This document shows, in pieces, positions 53,492-63,233 of a DNA stretch of 64,000 nucleotides. Position numbers and translations under genes: made by a program. How positions within the stretch are numbered: position 1 is the first letter of the stretch; each line of letters begins with the position of its first letter. The stretch spans positions 62,001 to 126,000 of the forward strand of contig NZ_FQVB01000009.1 in assembly GCF_900129305.1 (NCBI RefSeq). Direction: 5' to 3'. The DNA is from Desulfacinum infernum DSM 9756. GTDB lineage: Bacteria; Desulfobacterota; Syntrophobacteria; Syntrophobacterales; DSM-9756. The notes under the pieces were generated by a model. It saw only the letters and a program-made list of their open reading frames with translations, searched no databases and was not told the origin of the DNA.

Positions 53492-55123
53492 ATGAAAATA
53501 GGGCCCTATGATTTTGATCAGTTCCTGGACCTGGTGCGCCGTTTCCACGGCTACGCCGCTCCGGGGGTGGTGATGGGCGGCTGCATGGTGGAGATGGCCC
53601 TCCAATCCATGCCCCCAGATGTTCTTTACGACGCCGTGGCCGAGACCCGCAAGTGCCTGCCGGATGCCGTCCAGTTGCTGACGCCCTGCACCCTGGGCAA
53701 CGGCTGGCTCCGGGTGGTGGACTTGGGCCGATTCGCCGTGAGCCTCTACGACAAGGACCGGGGCCACGGGGTGCGGGTATCCGTCGACGTGGAGGCCCTG
53801 AACGGATGGAGTGAGGTCAAGGCCTGGCTCCTGAAGCTCAAACCCAAGGCCGAACAGGACACCCGCTTGCTGTTGGAGCAGATCCGGGAGGCCGGTTCCG
53901 CCCTCTACCGGAGGACGGCTGTGCGCCTGCGCGGCCGTTTCCTCCAGCGCAAGGGGGGCGGCGAGATCCGGGTGTGCCCCCTGTGCGGCGAGGCCTATCC
54001 CCAAGAACACGGCCGGATCTGTCGAGGCTGCCAGGGCGATTCCCCCTATGAATCGGATCCCAACGCTACGGAAAATCCCATGCCCCCTCCGTTTCTTCGG
54101 GCGATCCCCGTGGAGCAGGCGGTCGGACGGGCGGCCCTCCACGACATGACCCGGATCGTCCCGGGCGTGCTCAAGGCGCTCGCGATCACCCACGGTCAAA
54201 GGATCGGTGCCGGAGACGTGTGCCGGCTCCAGCAGATGGGCCGCCGCACCATCTACGTGGCGGACCGGGGTGTGCCTTCCGATGGGTTCCTGCACGAGGA
54301 CGAAGCCGCCCGTGCCTTTGCCCAGGCGATGGCGGGCCGGGGGGTGGGTTTGCGGCTGCCGCCCCGGGAAGGCAGGGTCAACTTGGTGGCCGAGCAAGAG
54401 GGGCTGCTGGTGGTGGAAGAGGAGCGCTTGGAGCAGTTCAACATGGTGGCGGGGGTCATGTGTGCGAGTCGCAAAAGCTATTCCTTGGTCGGCCGTCAGA
54501 AGGTCGTGGCCGGCACCCGCGCCATCCCCTTGTTTCTCCCCCGGCAACAGTTTGATCGGGCCATGGCGGTGCTGGACAGGGGCCCGCTCTTCCGGGTGCT
54601 GCCCCTGCGCCGTGCCCGGGTCGGGATCCTGGTCACCGGAACCGAGGTGTTCCAGGGGTTGATCCGGGATCGGTTCATCCCCGTTGTGACCGCCAAGGTG
54701 GAAGGTTTGGGGTGCCGGGTGGTGGGCCGGCGCATCGTTCCGGACGACCGGACGGCGATCTGCTCGGGGGTTGGGGATCTCATGGCGGCGGGATCGGATC
54801 TGATCGTGACCACCGCCGGGCTGTCGGTGGATCCGGACGACGTGACCCGCCAGGGCCTGATCGATGCCGGCGCCCGGGATATCCTCTACGGCGCTCCCAT
54901 CCTGCCGGGGGCCATGACACTGCTGGCCCGTATCGGCCCGGTGTCGGTGATCGGAGTTCCCGCCTGCGCCCTGTACTTCAAGACGACCAGCTTCGATCTG
55001 ATGCTGCCGCGCCTTCTCGCGGGGGTGCCGGTCACCCGACGGGACCTGGCCCGGCTTGGCCATGGCGCTCTGTGTCTAGAGTGCAAGAGGTGCACCTATC
55101 CCAAGTGTTCCTTCGGGCGTTGA
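53492..55123 (+). CDS. FmdE domain fused to MoeA-like molybdopterin-binding domain
   Basis: 543 residues from ATG 53492. Residues 1-150 match FmdE (RRFHGYAAPGVVMGGCMVEMAL), with a zinc-ribbon-like CPLCG...CRGC at about 163-180. Residues 200 on resemble MoeA-type proteins: IPVEQAVGRAALHDMTRIVPG, VGILVTGTEVFQGL and TTAGLSVDPDDVTRQGL, the MoCF_biosynth signature. FmdE is a subunit-like partner of the archaeal formylmethanofuran dehydrogenase; in bacteria its role is unknown. Fusion to a metal-insertion domain and control by the shared operator point to tungsten or molybdenum cofactor maturation. The C-terminus ends in a CKRCTYPKC cysteine motif. Confidence 0.8.
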   Translation: MKIGPYDFDQFLDLVRRFHGYAAPGVVMGGCMVEMALQSMPPDVLYDAVAETRKCLPDAVQLLTPCTLGNGWLRVVDLGRFAVSLYDKDRGHGVRVSVDVEALNGWSEVKAWLLKLKPKAEQDTRLLLEQIREAGSALYRRTAVRLRGRFLQRKGGGEIRVCPLCGEAYPQEHGRICRGCQGDSPYESDPNATENPMPPPFLRAIPVEQAVGRAALHDMTRIVPGVLKALAITHGQRIGAGDVCRLQQMGRRTIYVADRGVPSDGFLHEDEAARAFAQAMAGRGVGLRLPPREGRVNLVAEQEGLLVVEEERLEQFNMVAGVMCASRKSYSLVGRQKVVAGTRAIPLFLPRQQFDRAMAVLDRGPLFRVLPLRRARVGILVTGTEVFQGLIRDRFIPVVTAKVEGLGCRVVGRRIVPDDRTAICSGVGDLMAAGSDLIVTTAGLSVDPDDVTRQGLIDAGARDILYGAPILPGAMTLLARIGPVSVIGVPACALYFKTTSFDLMLPRLLAGVPVTRRDLARLGHGALCLECKRCTYPKCSFGR

Positions 55124-55280
55124 GTCGTTTCAGTGCCAGCTCCGCGAGGCGCCCGCACGAACCGGCACCGTCCGGCTCGTTCCCCACCGATGGGGGGAGC
55201 TGGGCGGTGCCGCGTGAGAAGGTTGCGTGAACGGGGGCGGAGATCTCCATCCCCGGTTTCGAATAAGCGGATGCTGAGGG

Positions 55281-56720
55281 TTAGAATGGATATTGCTTGA
55301 CCCCCTTTTGAATGGTGAGCCACTTCAGGTCCGTATAGGCTTCAATCGAGAAACGACCACCTTCCCGGCCGTGGCCGCTTCCTTTGAGCCCGCCGAACGG
55401 GCAGCACGCTTCCGCGTGGATGGTGCTGTCGTTGACGTGCACCATTCCGGCTTCCAATCCTTCGGCCAAATGGAGCGCCTTGTGAATGTCTCTTGTCAGC
55501 ACAGCCGCGGATAGCCCATATTCGTTGTCATTCGCCACGCGCAGGGCCTCTATTTCATCTTGGACGGGGATTATTGAAGCCACGGGGCCGAATGCTTCCT
55601 CATGATAGATTCTCATCCCGGGATTGACCCCCAGTAGGACGGTGGGATCATAGACGCGTCCTTCGAAACGGCCTCCATGAAGCAGCTCCGCTCCCTTGTC
55701 CACGGCATCCCTCACCAATTGGTCGACTTTCCGTACCTGTTCATCGTTGATCAAAGGTCCCACCACAGTCTGGGGAAGGGCAGGGTCGCCTTTGGCAAGG
55801 CGGGCGGCCTTTTTCGCCAGCTTTTCGGCGAAGGCCTGAGCCGCTTTGGCCTCGATAATGATTCTGCCCACAGACATGCAAATCTGACCCTGGTGCAGAA
55901 ACGTCCCAAAGGCGGCTGTGCTTACCGCCAAGTCCAAGTCGGCATCGGATAGAATGATCAATGGATTCTTGCCACCCAGCTCCAAGACCGTTTCTTTCAT
56001 CCTTTCGGCCGCCTTTTTCGCCACATGCCGGCCGGTCTCTGTGGATCCTGTCAGGGTCACAAGAGAGCAGCGCTCGTCGGCTATCAAGGCGTCTCCCAGT
56101 TGTCTTCCGGGCCCGGTCACCACATTGAGCGCACCCGGCGTCAGACCGGCCTTCTGGAACAATTCTCCGATTTTCAGTCCTATTACGGGCGTTTCGCTCG
56201 ACGGCTTGAGCACGACGGTGTTGCCTGTTCCCAAGGCGTAGGCCACTTTGTACATGGAAAGAATCAATGGAAAGTTCCATGGACTGATGGCGACCACCGT
56301 CCCTTTGGGACTGCGGACGGTGATGGAAAGTTTTTCCGGATCGGTTTGGTACGTACTGCCCAGAATCGCCTTGCAGTCTGCAGCAGCCGTATGAAGGAGA
56401 TCCATGGTTTGGGAAATCTCGAACAGGACCTTGTTAGAAGTTCCGCCTCCTTCCGAGGTGAGCACCTCGGCGAATTCCCGCCTCTCCGCCTCGAGAATGG
56501 CTGCTGCTCTGGAGAGTACCGCCGCCCTTTGTGCGGGAGGGGTCGAAGCCCAAGCTTTTCTCGCTTCATACGCGGCAGCCATGGCCGAGTCCGCATCTCT
56601 TTCATCCCCTTTTGCCACATGTGCGTAAACCTCGCCCGTGTAGGGATTGATGTCGTCAAAATACTCCCCGGACCGGGCGTCAACCCATTTGCCGCCAATG
56701 AACATCGGATAACGTTTCAT
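55281..56720 (-). CDS. Aldehyde dehydrogenase (benzaldehyde/vanillin-type)
   Basis: 479 residues with catalytic cysteine in FLHQGQICMS and glutamate in VLELGGKNP; SPWNFPLILS and FGGLKGSGHGREGG are the NAD and C-terminal signatures. Length and motifs match NAD(P)-dependent ALDHs of the aromatic or benzaldehyde subgroup, but the substrate is open. AAGGAGG precedes ATG 56720. Downstream of the LuxR gene on the same strand, so it is the likely target of that regulator. Confidence 0.93.
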   Translation of the reverse strand: MKRYPMFIGGKWVDARSGEYFDDINPYTGEVYAHVAKGDERDADSAMAAAYEARKAWASTPPAQRAAVLSRAAAILEAERREFAEVLTSEGGGTSNKVLFEISQTMDLLHTAAADCKAILGSTYQTDPEKLSITVRSPKGTVVAISPWNFPLILSMYKVAYALGTGNTVVLKPSSETPVIGLKIGELFQKAGLTPGALNVVTGPGRQLGDALIADERCSLVTLTGSTETGRHVAKKAAERMKETVLELGGKNPLIILSDADLDLAVSTAAFGTFLHQGQICMSVGRIIIEAKAAQAFAEKLAKKAARLAKGDPALPQTVVGPLINDEQVRKVDQLVRDAVDKGAELLHGGRFEGRVYDPTVLLGVNPGMRIYHEEAFGPVASIIPVQDEIEALRVANDNEYGLSAAVLTRDIHKALHLAEGLEAGMVHVNDSTIHAEACCPFGGLKGSGHGREGGRFSIEAYTDLKWLTIQKGVKQYPF

Positions 56721-56868
56721 CTTTTCCTCCTTGTACCGTTTCTGCAGATGGAGAAAAAATTGGGAATCTGGACCAATTTTAAATGCCAGTTCCTTGTCGA
56801 GCGTGTCTATTATCCGAAAGTGGAATTTTTAGGATGGGGCAGGTCTGGCCGAGCCAATGGGGAGATCT

Positions 56869-57996
56869 CTATTTTGTCAACATGGAGTGTATCAGGGCCG
56901 TGCGGCTTTTGACTCCAACCTTGGAATATATATTTTGCAGATGTTTCTTGACTGTTACCTCGGAGATGAACAGTTTCTCGGCAATCTCCGCATTCTTCAT
57001 TCCCTTATATACATGGATCGCCACCTCCAATTCTCGCCTGCTTAGTTGAAATGCCTCGATCAACTGGTTGAAATCCAAGGGTTGTGGGGCCATTTCTTCA
57101 ATGCTGACAACAAAGAAGGGCAGCTCTCCCTGGAGGGTGGCAAGGGTGACCATCTGGGATTTGACAAGATAACGGTGATGTTCGGTGTCCAGAATGATTC
57201 GTCTGCGTGGGGGAGCGGTTTTGTGATGGGGTCCCGTTGCCGGGCTTGCCGCCATTTCTCGACAATCCTGCAATAGTCTCGAATAGGCCTCGTGCTCGTC
57301 ATTGTTACAAGCGGGCCCGCACAGGCGGCGCAGCGTTTTCGTGGCTTTGGCGTTCCTGTGGATCACGCGCAGGGAAGGATCAACCAGCAGGATGCCGATG
57401 TCCGACCAACTCTCGACAAATTGCAGGATCGTGTCCTTTAGTCTGATGAGTCGTCGAAGTTCGCTATGGGCAAGCGCATGGGAGAGATAGGGAGACAGCC
57501 TCCGGGCCGTCGTCACCTCTCCATCGGCGAAACTTCGAGATTTCTTGGGGCGGGTCAGCACAATCCTTCCCATCAGGCGGCGGCCGTGGGTCAAGTTCAC
57601 GACAAGCTTATAGTGGATTCCCTGGGGCTCCAGGAATTCTTTATAATATCGGCTGGATTCGATAAGTTTGTAGTCAACGGCCTGCACGGGGCGTCTGACC
57701 GTGAGCTCATCGACGCCCCGGCGGCCTAGCTGTAAAGGATCGAGTTTCCAGTAACAGCGTTGATAGTCTTGATTATATTTCTCCTCAAGGTTCCTCAGGA
57801 TCACTGGAGAAAGCCGTCTTTCGGTCTCCCACGTCGACATTTCATCGGGAAGAAAGAATACGGCCCCCTCCGCCGGGATGCTGCGCCACAGAGAATCCAG
57901 TACTTCCTGACTGACCAGGCGCGGATCTTCAGATTCCTCCGCGATTCGAAGCACATCGGCCACCACGGACAAGAGAGGAGAGCCCATGGATCCCAT
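56869..57996 (-). CDS. LuxR-family transcriptional regulator
   Basis: 375 residues from ATG 57996. The C-terminal HTH is QLSRRELEVAIHVYKGMKNA followed by EIAEKLFISEVTVKKHLQNI and YSKVGVKSRTALIHSML, with the typical LuxR recognition helix. The N-terminal 300 residues look like one or two GAF/PAS-type sensor domains (YYKEFLEPQGIHYKLVVNL; GILLVDPSLRVIHRNAKA). It lies between the bis-pterin oxidoreductase and the aldehyde dehydrogenase, all on one strand, so it may sense an aromatic or aldehyde effector. Confidence 0.88.
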   Translation of the reverse strand: MGSMGSPLLSVVADVLRIAEESEDPRLVSQEVLDSLWRSIPAEGAVFFLPDEMSTWETERRLSPVILRNLEEKYNQDYQRCYWKLDPLQLGRRGVDELTVRRPVQAVDYKLIESSRYYKEFLEPQGIHYKLVVNLTHGRRLMGRIVLTRPKKSRSFADGEVTTARRLSPYLSHALAHSELRRLIRLKDTILQFVESWSDIGILLVDPSLRVIHRNAKATKTLRRLCGPACNNDEHEAYSRLLQDCREMAASPATGPHHKTAPPRRRIILDTEHHRYLVKSQMVTLATLQGELPFFVVSIEEMAPQPLDFNQLIEAFQLSRRELEVAIHVYKGMKNAEIAEKLFISEVTVKKHLQNIYSKVGVKSRTALIHSMLTK

Positions 57997-58124
57997 TTGC
58001 CCATCTCCTTGGTCCCATTGAAACCGGCTGATCCAATGGGTCTGCGGCGAGACTGGCCGCCTTCTCTGCAGCGGCGGTAAGCGCGGGCAATCGCCCTGCC
58101 CATCGGGAAGGCTGGGCGGGGCCG

Positions 58125-60221
58125 CTAGGCGTCGGGGATCTTTCGCACACGGACGAAATGCTCCTGCATGGCCAGGGCCCCGCCCGCCGGATCCCAGAGA
58201 CGCAACCCCCCGGGCATCAAGAGGTTGTCGGCCGCACCCTTGCCGAAGGCGCGGGATTCCACGGGAAGCGTATGGCCGAATCCGTGGACCAGGAAGACGG
58301 CTTCCGGGTGGATGAAGTCGGTGATGTTCACCTTGATGCGGGCCGTGCGGCCATTGTTCGATATCTCCACCTCTTCGCCGTCGGCGATCCCCATGGCGGC
58401 GGCCGCCTCCCTGTTCAGCCACAGGCGGTTTTCCGGCATCTGCTCGTGCAGCAAGGGGTTGTTCACCGTGTGGCCCTGGGTGTGCACCGGGCATCGCCCG
58501 AAGGTGATGCGGAACATCCCCTCGGGCGGCCTGGCGGGCGGGGTGTAGGGCTTGAGCGAGGGAAGGCCCTGCGCTTCCAGCCGCTCGCACAGGATTTCGA
58601 TCTTCCCGCTGGGCGTCTTGAACCGAAGCTCCTCCATGCTTCGGTACACCGGTTTGTCCGCCAGGGCCACCATGCCGGTGGCACGGAAGTCCTCCATGCT
58701 CACCCCTGTGCCCTCCAGTTGAAATTTCCAGATGTCTTCGACGGATTGGAAGGCGAGCGGCTTCAGATCGAGTTTTTCAGCCAAAGAACAAAGGATCTCC
58801 CAATCGGCCTTGGTGTCGTACCGGGGTTCCTGGACCCGCTGGCGAAGGAAGAAATAGGGTTTGAGCCCATTCTTGCACGCCAGGATGGATTCCCGTTCCA
58901 GGTAGGGAGACAGGGGCAGCACCACGTCAGAAAACCAAGCGGTGTCGCTCCAGCTGAAGGTGACCGAGACCAGAAAGTCCAGCTTCCGCCAGATTCTCTT
59001 GAGCGCGTCCTGGTCCGGGAAGCCCATCAGGGGGTCGTGGCGATAGGCGATATAAGCTTTCACGGGATAGGGATCTTCCGTTTCGATGGCCTGGAAAGCC
59101 AGATGCAACAAGCCGGGGCCGGAGTCGAAGTGTCCGTAGCGCCATCCCACCCCGTCGGCCCTCTTTTCTTGCGGTTTGGGAAACAGGTCGGCGAGCTTTC
59201 TGAGACCCTTTCGGCCTACGTCCGCGGGGGTGTTGGCCAAAGGGAGTCCGCCCTTGGCGCCGATGGAACCCAGGAGCGCGTTGATGATGTAAGCCGAGCG
59301 GCAGACGTAGAAGGAATCGGAGTAACGCGCCGTCATCCAACCCGGGTGCCACAGGACGGCCGGCCGGGCATCGGCGAGCTCCCGGGCCAGGGCGATGATC
59401 CGGTGGGCGGCGATCCCCGTCTCGCCTTCAGCCCATTCGGGTGTATAGGGGCGGACGAACTCCTGCAGGCGGTCCAGGTCCTTGATCCAGCGCCTGGCGA
59501 ACTTCTTGTCGTAGAGGCCGCGGGTCAGAAGCACATGGATCACCGCCAGATTGAAAGCATAGTCGGAACCCGGTCGGACCAGGAAGAAGTGATCCGCCTT
59601 GGCGGCCGTTCGGGTGGCCCGGATGTCGATTACCGTGAGCTTGGCGCCGTGGTCCAGGGCGGTCATCAGGTCGTTGACTTCTTTGACGTTGACGGCTTCC
59701 AGGATGTTTCTCGTCTGGAGCACCACATGCCGAGCGTTTCTGAGGTCATAGACGAGACCCTTGCGTCCGAAGCCGAACAGGGACTGGGCGGCGTGCTGGA
59801 CGTTGCGGGCGCACGAAGCGTCATGGTTGGAGTAGTTGGGGGACCCCAGGCCGCGGACGAAGGCCTGGTGAAGGTCCCGGAAGGGGCCGCCCCGGTCGGA
59901 AAAGAGAACGGTTCGGGGGCCGAATTGTTCCATGACCTGCTGAAGCCGATGCGCCGTATAGTCCAGGGCCTCCTCCCAAGAAACACGGCGCCACCTGCCC
60001 TGGCCCCTTTCCCCGGTCCGGATCATGGGCGCCTGGGGGCGTTCATCGTCGTTGACCAGCGCAAGTCCGGCCGCCCCCCGGGCGCACAGGGCCCCCTCGA
60101 TGCCGGAGGCGTGTGGATTGCCTTGAATATCCGTGCACATCCCGTCTTCGACGCATGCCTGGATGGGGCAGCGCACGGAACACATGCCGCAGATGCTGTA
60201 GATCTTCCCGCCTGCCATCAT
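58125..60221 (-). CDS. Bis-pterin oxidoreductase, PhsA/PsrA-like, orphan
   Basis: 698 residues from ATG 60221 (GGGAGA upstream; an in-frame ATG at 60257 has no site). C11, C14, C18 and C46 bind [4Fe-4S] and C137 (SNHDASCARN) is the likely metal ligand; this NHDASCARN region belongs to the thiosulfate/polysulfide-reductase side of the DMSO-reductase family. It has no twin-arginine signal, so it is cytoplasmic, and no Fe-S or membrane partner is adjacent. Substrate unknown. The shared palindrome lies upstream, and a LuxR regulator and aldehyde dehydrogenase follow on the same strand. Confidence 0.88.
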   Translation of the reverse strand: MMAGGKIYSICGMCSVRCPIQACVEDGMCTDIQGNPHASGIEGALCARGAAGLALVNDDERPQAPMIRTGERGQGRWRRVSWEEALDYTAHRLQQVMEQFGPRTVLFSDRGGPFRDLHQAFVRGLGSPNYSNHDASCARNVQHAAQSLFGFGRKGLVYDLRNARHVVLQTRNILEAVNVKEVNDLMTALDHGAKLTVIDIRATRTAAKADHFFLVRPGSDYAFNLAVIHVLLTRGLYDKKFARRWIKDLDRLQEFVRPYTPEWAEGETGIAAHRIIALARELADARPAVLWHPGWMTARYSDSFYVCRSAYIINALLGSIGAKGGLPLANTPADVGRKGLRKLADLFPKPQEKRADGVGWRYGHFDSGPGLLHLAFQAIETEDPYPVKAYIAYRHDPLMGFPDQDALKRIWRKLDFLVSVTFSWSDTAWFSDVVLPLSPYLERESILACKNGLKPYFFLRQRVQEPRYDTKADWEILCSLAEKLDLKPLAFQSVEDIWKFQLEGTGVSMEDFRATGMVALADKPVYRSMEELRFKTPSGKIEILCERLEAQGLPSLKPYTPPARPPEGMFRITFGRCPVHTQGHTVNNPLLHEQMPENRLWLNREAAAAMGIADGEEVEISNNGRTARIKVNITDFIHPEAVFLVHGFGHTLPVESRAFGKGAADNLLMPGGLRLWDPAGGALAMQEHFVRVRKIPDA

Positions 60222-60306
60222 GGTCTCCCGTTGATCGTCCTGTTCGGTCCGTCTCAAGGCTGTTCACCGGGGGATCCTTCCTGCGCGTGGGATCGCCCGC
60301 TTTCCA

Positions 60307-60355
60307 TATGTCATACACGACATAATAGATAGCGGATTTCCGCCCCCTTTGTCCA
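60307..60355 (-). promoter_or_regulatory. Promoter with ModE-like palindrome, bis-pterin oxidoreductase
   Basis: On the minus strand TGGACA (60355-60350), 18 bases, TATCTA (60331-60326). The palindrome TATGTCG-TGTA-TGACATA is at 60324-60307 just downstream. A TATTAT at 60327-60322 repeats the layout of the fdhA-1 site. Confidence 0.65.
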
Positions 60356-60417
60356 GGGGCATTCCCTTTCTCGGGGTCCCGAACCCCCGCAGGACGCGCG
60401 GTGAACCCTCTTGGTCT

Positions 60418-61455
60418 TCAGATGACGTGGATCGCTTCGGGGGGAACGGCCACGGTCACCCGCCTTCCTGCACAAAGCCCCATCCGGTGGGCTTCCCTTG
60501 CCGGCAGGTGGGCTGTGAGGCGCACGGAGTCGACGGACACGGTGAGTCGGCAGGTGAAGCCGTGGTCCAAGCATTCCGCGATGGTGCCCGAAAACAGATT
60601 GGGGTGGGGTGCCCGGGCGGATTCCGGCCATATCTCCACATGTTCGGGCCGGAACGCCACCTTTCCCGACTCCCGGCCCTGGGGCCGCGGGAGTCGCATC
60701 CGCAGATTCCGCACCAGGGCGTGGGGGCCTTGAAAGCGAGCCCGGAACAGGTTTTTCATGCCCACGAAGCGGGCCACGAAGGGGGAGGCGGGTCGTAGGA
60801 AGATGTCCCGGACCTCACCCACCTGTTCCAGGCGCCCCCGGTTCATGACCGCCCCCCGATTGCCCAGGGCCAGGGCTTCGGTGAAGTCGTGGGTGACCAT
60901 GAAGAACGTGGCGCCCGTGGAGTTGCGGATTCTCCTGAGCAACCCCCCCATCTCCTCGCGAAAGGCCGGATCCAGGGCGGAAAGGGGTTCATCCAAAAGA
61001 AGCAACGAAGGCTGAACGGCCAGGGCCCGGACCAGGGCCACGCGCTGCCTTTCGCCGCCGCTCAGGTGAAGGGGGCGTCTTTCCAGCAGATGCCCGATGC
61101 GAAGCTCTTCCACCAGACGGTCCAGAAGGGCCTCGGTCCCCGGACCCGTCCGATTCTTGAACCTGAGGCCATACCGGATGTTTTCACGGACCGTAAGGTG
61201 CGGGAAAAGGGATTGGTCCTGGTAGACGATACCGACCTCCCGTCGTTCAGGGGGCAGCCGGGTCACGTCGCGGGCGCCGATGAAGATACGACCGTCGGCG
61301 ACGGGCACCAATCCCGCGATGGCCTCCAGGAGCAGCGTCTTGCCGGCGCCGGTGGGGCCCATGAGGACGAAGAAATCCCCCTCGCCCACCGTGAGACAGA
61401 GTGGGCCCATTGGGAAGGACGAAACCGAAAGGCTCAGATTGTCGAGGCGGATCAT
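60418..61455 (-). CDS. wtpC: Tungstate/molybdate ABC transporter ATPase
   Basis: 345 residues from ATG 61455, in the stop of the permease gene (ATGA). Walker A GPTGAGKTLLLEAI, signature LSGGERQRVALVRALAV, Walker B LLLLDEPLSALD and FMVTHDFTEA are complete. The last 110 residues resemble a TOBE oxyanion-sensing domain (VAFRPEHVEIW, GFVQEGG-like end). It powers WtpB. Without biochemical data the choice of W or Mo is open. Confidence 0.92.
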   Translation of the reverse strand: MIRLDNLSLSVSSFPMGPLCLTVGEGDFFVLMGPTGAGKTLLLEAIAGLVPVADGRIFIGARDVTRLPPERREVGIVYQDQSLFPHLTVRENIRYGLRFKNRTGPGTEALLDRLVEELRIGHLLERRPLHLSGGERQRVALVRALAVQPSLLLLDEPLSALDPAFREEMGGLLRRIRNSTGATFFMVTHDFTEALALGNRGAVMNRGRLEQVGEVRDIFLRPASPFVARFVGMKNLFRARFQGPHALVRNLRMRLPRPQGRESGKVAFRPEHVEIWPESARAPHPNLFSGTIAECLDHGFTCRLTVSVDSVRLTAHLPAREAHRMGLCAGRRVTVAVPPEAIHVI

Positions 61456-62237
61456 TCTTCCTTCCGTTGCCGGAGGGTGAGCGCGCGCAGCGCCGCGAAC
61501 AGTACAAGACACACGCCCACCAGCCAGACCGCCACGGGCTGGGAATAGCGCAGGCCGTAGCCCTCGAAACGCTCGTAGATCAACACGGGGGCGGTCATGG
61601 GGTGGTAGGCCACGATCACCACGGCGCCGAATTCGCTGATGGCCCGGGCGCTGCTCATGATCAGGCCCGCCACCACGCTGCGCCAGCTCAAGGGCAGGGT
61701 GATGCGCAGGAAGGTTTCGGCCATGGAGGCCCCCAGGCTCCGCGACACATTTTCCAGCCTCGGAGAAACCGCCTCGAAGCCGTCCCGCACCGTATTGATG
61801 TAAAAGGGCAGCCCCACAAAGGTGAGCACCACGATGATCCCCGTCACGCTGCCCAGGATCCTCACGCCAGCCTGGAGGAGGATTCGGCCCAGGGCATGGT
61901 CCCGACCCGCCACGCCCAGCACGGCGATTCCCACCACGGGATGGGGGATGACCACGGGCAGGTCGACGATGGCTTCCAGCCATCGCTTTCCCCTGAAATC
62001 GAACCGGGCCAGCAGATAGGCCAACGGTGTTCCCAGGATGAAGGCGATGGCGGCGGAGGCGCCCGAGGCGAGGAGGCTCAGGCGGATGGCACGGACCACC
62101 TCGCCGTCTTTCAAGGTCCGGGCAAGGGCTGCGGGCGGCGAGGATGTCATCAGTTCCCACAAGGGAAGCAGGATGAAGGCCAAGACGAGGCCCCCGCAGC
62201 ACAGGGTCAGGTGGTGAAAGGGGCCCTTGTAGCGCAT
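61452..62237 (-). CDS. wtpB: Tungstate/molybdate ABC transporter permease
   Basis: 261 residues, six membrane spans. MASARAISEFGAVVIVAYHP holds the ModB/WtpB coupling motif, and SRSLGASMAETFLRITLPLS is the EAA loop. Forms the channel of the oxyanion importer. Overlaps wtpC by four bases and follows wtpA by nine. Confidence 0.93.
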   Translation of the reverse strand: MRYKGPFHHLTLCCGGLVLAFILLPLWELMTSSPPAALARTLKDGEVVRAIRLSLLASGASAAIAFILGTPLAYLLARFDFRGKRWLEAIVDLPVVIPHPVVGIAVLGVAGRDHALGRILLQAGVRILGSVTGIIVVLTFVGLPFYINTVRDGFEAVSPRLENVSRSLGASMAETFLRITLPLSWRSVVAGLIMSSARAISEFGAVVIVAYHPMTAPVLIYERFEGYGLRYSQPVAVWLVGVCLVLFAALRALTLRQRKEE

Positions 62238-62246
62238 GGCGGATCC

Positions 62247-63233
62247 CTACTCTCTGACCTCCACCAGGGGTTTGAGGACTTGGGGCAGCCGGTCCCACAT
62301 CTCCTCGGACGGGACCCGGCAAAGGACGAAGGGGGGCTGGCCCATGGTTTTCAGGATCTTCAATCCCCCTTCGGGATCCAGCATGTACGACAGAAAGGCC
62401 ACGGCCGCTTCCCGGTTGGGGGAGGATTTGACCAGAGTGACTCCGTACGTACAGGACTTGCCCCGCATCTCCATGAAAGTACCGGGCTCCTTGCCGGCGA
62501 CCTTGACCACGGCCTGGGCATAAAAGGAATCGTGGGCGTAGTTTCCCAGGTTGATGCGATCGGGCAGGGTGACGTACTTCAGGCGGTGTTGGACGGCCAC
62601 GGAGAGATACTCCCAGGCGTAGTCCATGTTGCCGGTCTGGAGCAGGCTGATGAGTTCGACGGACTTGGGTCGGATGTTTTCCCGGGGACGGTTGGCGAGT
62701 AGCTTGTCGTAGAGACCGGGGACGCCGTAATGCTTCTCAGCCAGTTGCAGGACCATGAGGGCGCGATAGCCGCAGGGGTCCAGATCGGGGTCCGAATGGC
62801 CCCAGACGACGCCCTCGCGCTGGAGAATCCGATACCAGTTCTGGGCGTTCACTTCCCCGGCGAAGCGGCTTTTGTCCGTGTAGCAGAGCACGAGCTGGTT
62901 GGAAGCGAATCGGATGTTCCAATCGGCATATCGGGGGAAGAGGATCTTGTCGATCACCTGGTAGTCGGCCGAGGCCATGATGTCACAGGGCTTGTGCAAC
63001 TCCGAGATCTTCCGGGCCGCCTTTGAGCTTCCACTGGCTTCCCGAAGGATGTCCACCTTGGGGTGCTTCGCTTCAAAGGCCTTTTCCATGGCTTCGAAGG
63101 GAACGGAAAGGCTGCCGGCGTGAAAGATGATCACCTTTCCTTCCAGTTCGGCCGCCGCGTGGGAAGGCATTGCGGCGAGCAGGATCGCCAGGAGCAATCC
63201 CCTCCATTGAATCGGGTTTTCGAGCCTTCTCAT
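62247..63233 (-). CDS. wtpA: Tungstate/molybdate-binding protein WtpA
   Basis: 328 residues with a signal peptide ending near [48 protein letters not shown] and [16 protein letters not shown] are the WtpA/ModA-type signatures (archaeal-like subgroup, oxyanion held by serine and backbone). It delivers tungstate or molybdate to WtpB. Shared palindrome at its promoter. Confidence 0.94.
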   Translation of the reverse strand: MRRLENPIQWRGLLLAILLAAMPSHAAAELEGKVIIFHAGSLSVPFEAMEKAFEAKHPKVDILREASGSSKAARKISELHKPCDIMASADYQVIDKILFPRYADWNIRFASNQLVLCYTDKSRFAGEVNAQNWYRILQREGVVWGHSDPDLDPCGYRALMVLQLAEKHYGVPGLYDKLLANRPRENIRPKSVELISLLQTGNMDYAWEYLSVAVQHRLKYVTLPDRINLGNYAHDSFYAQAVVKVAGKEPGTFMEMRGKSCTYGVTLVKSSPNREAAVAFLSYMLDPEGGLKILKTMGQPPFVLCRVPSEEMWDRLPQVLKPLVEVRE

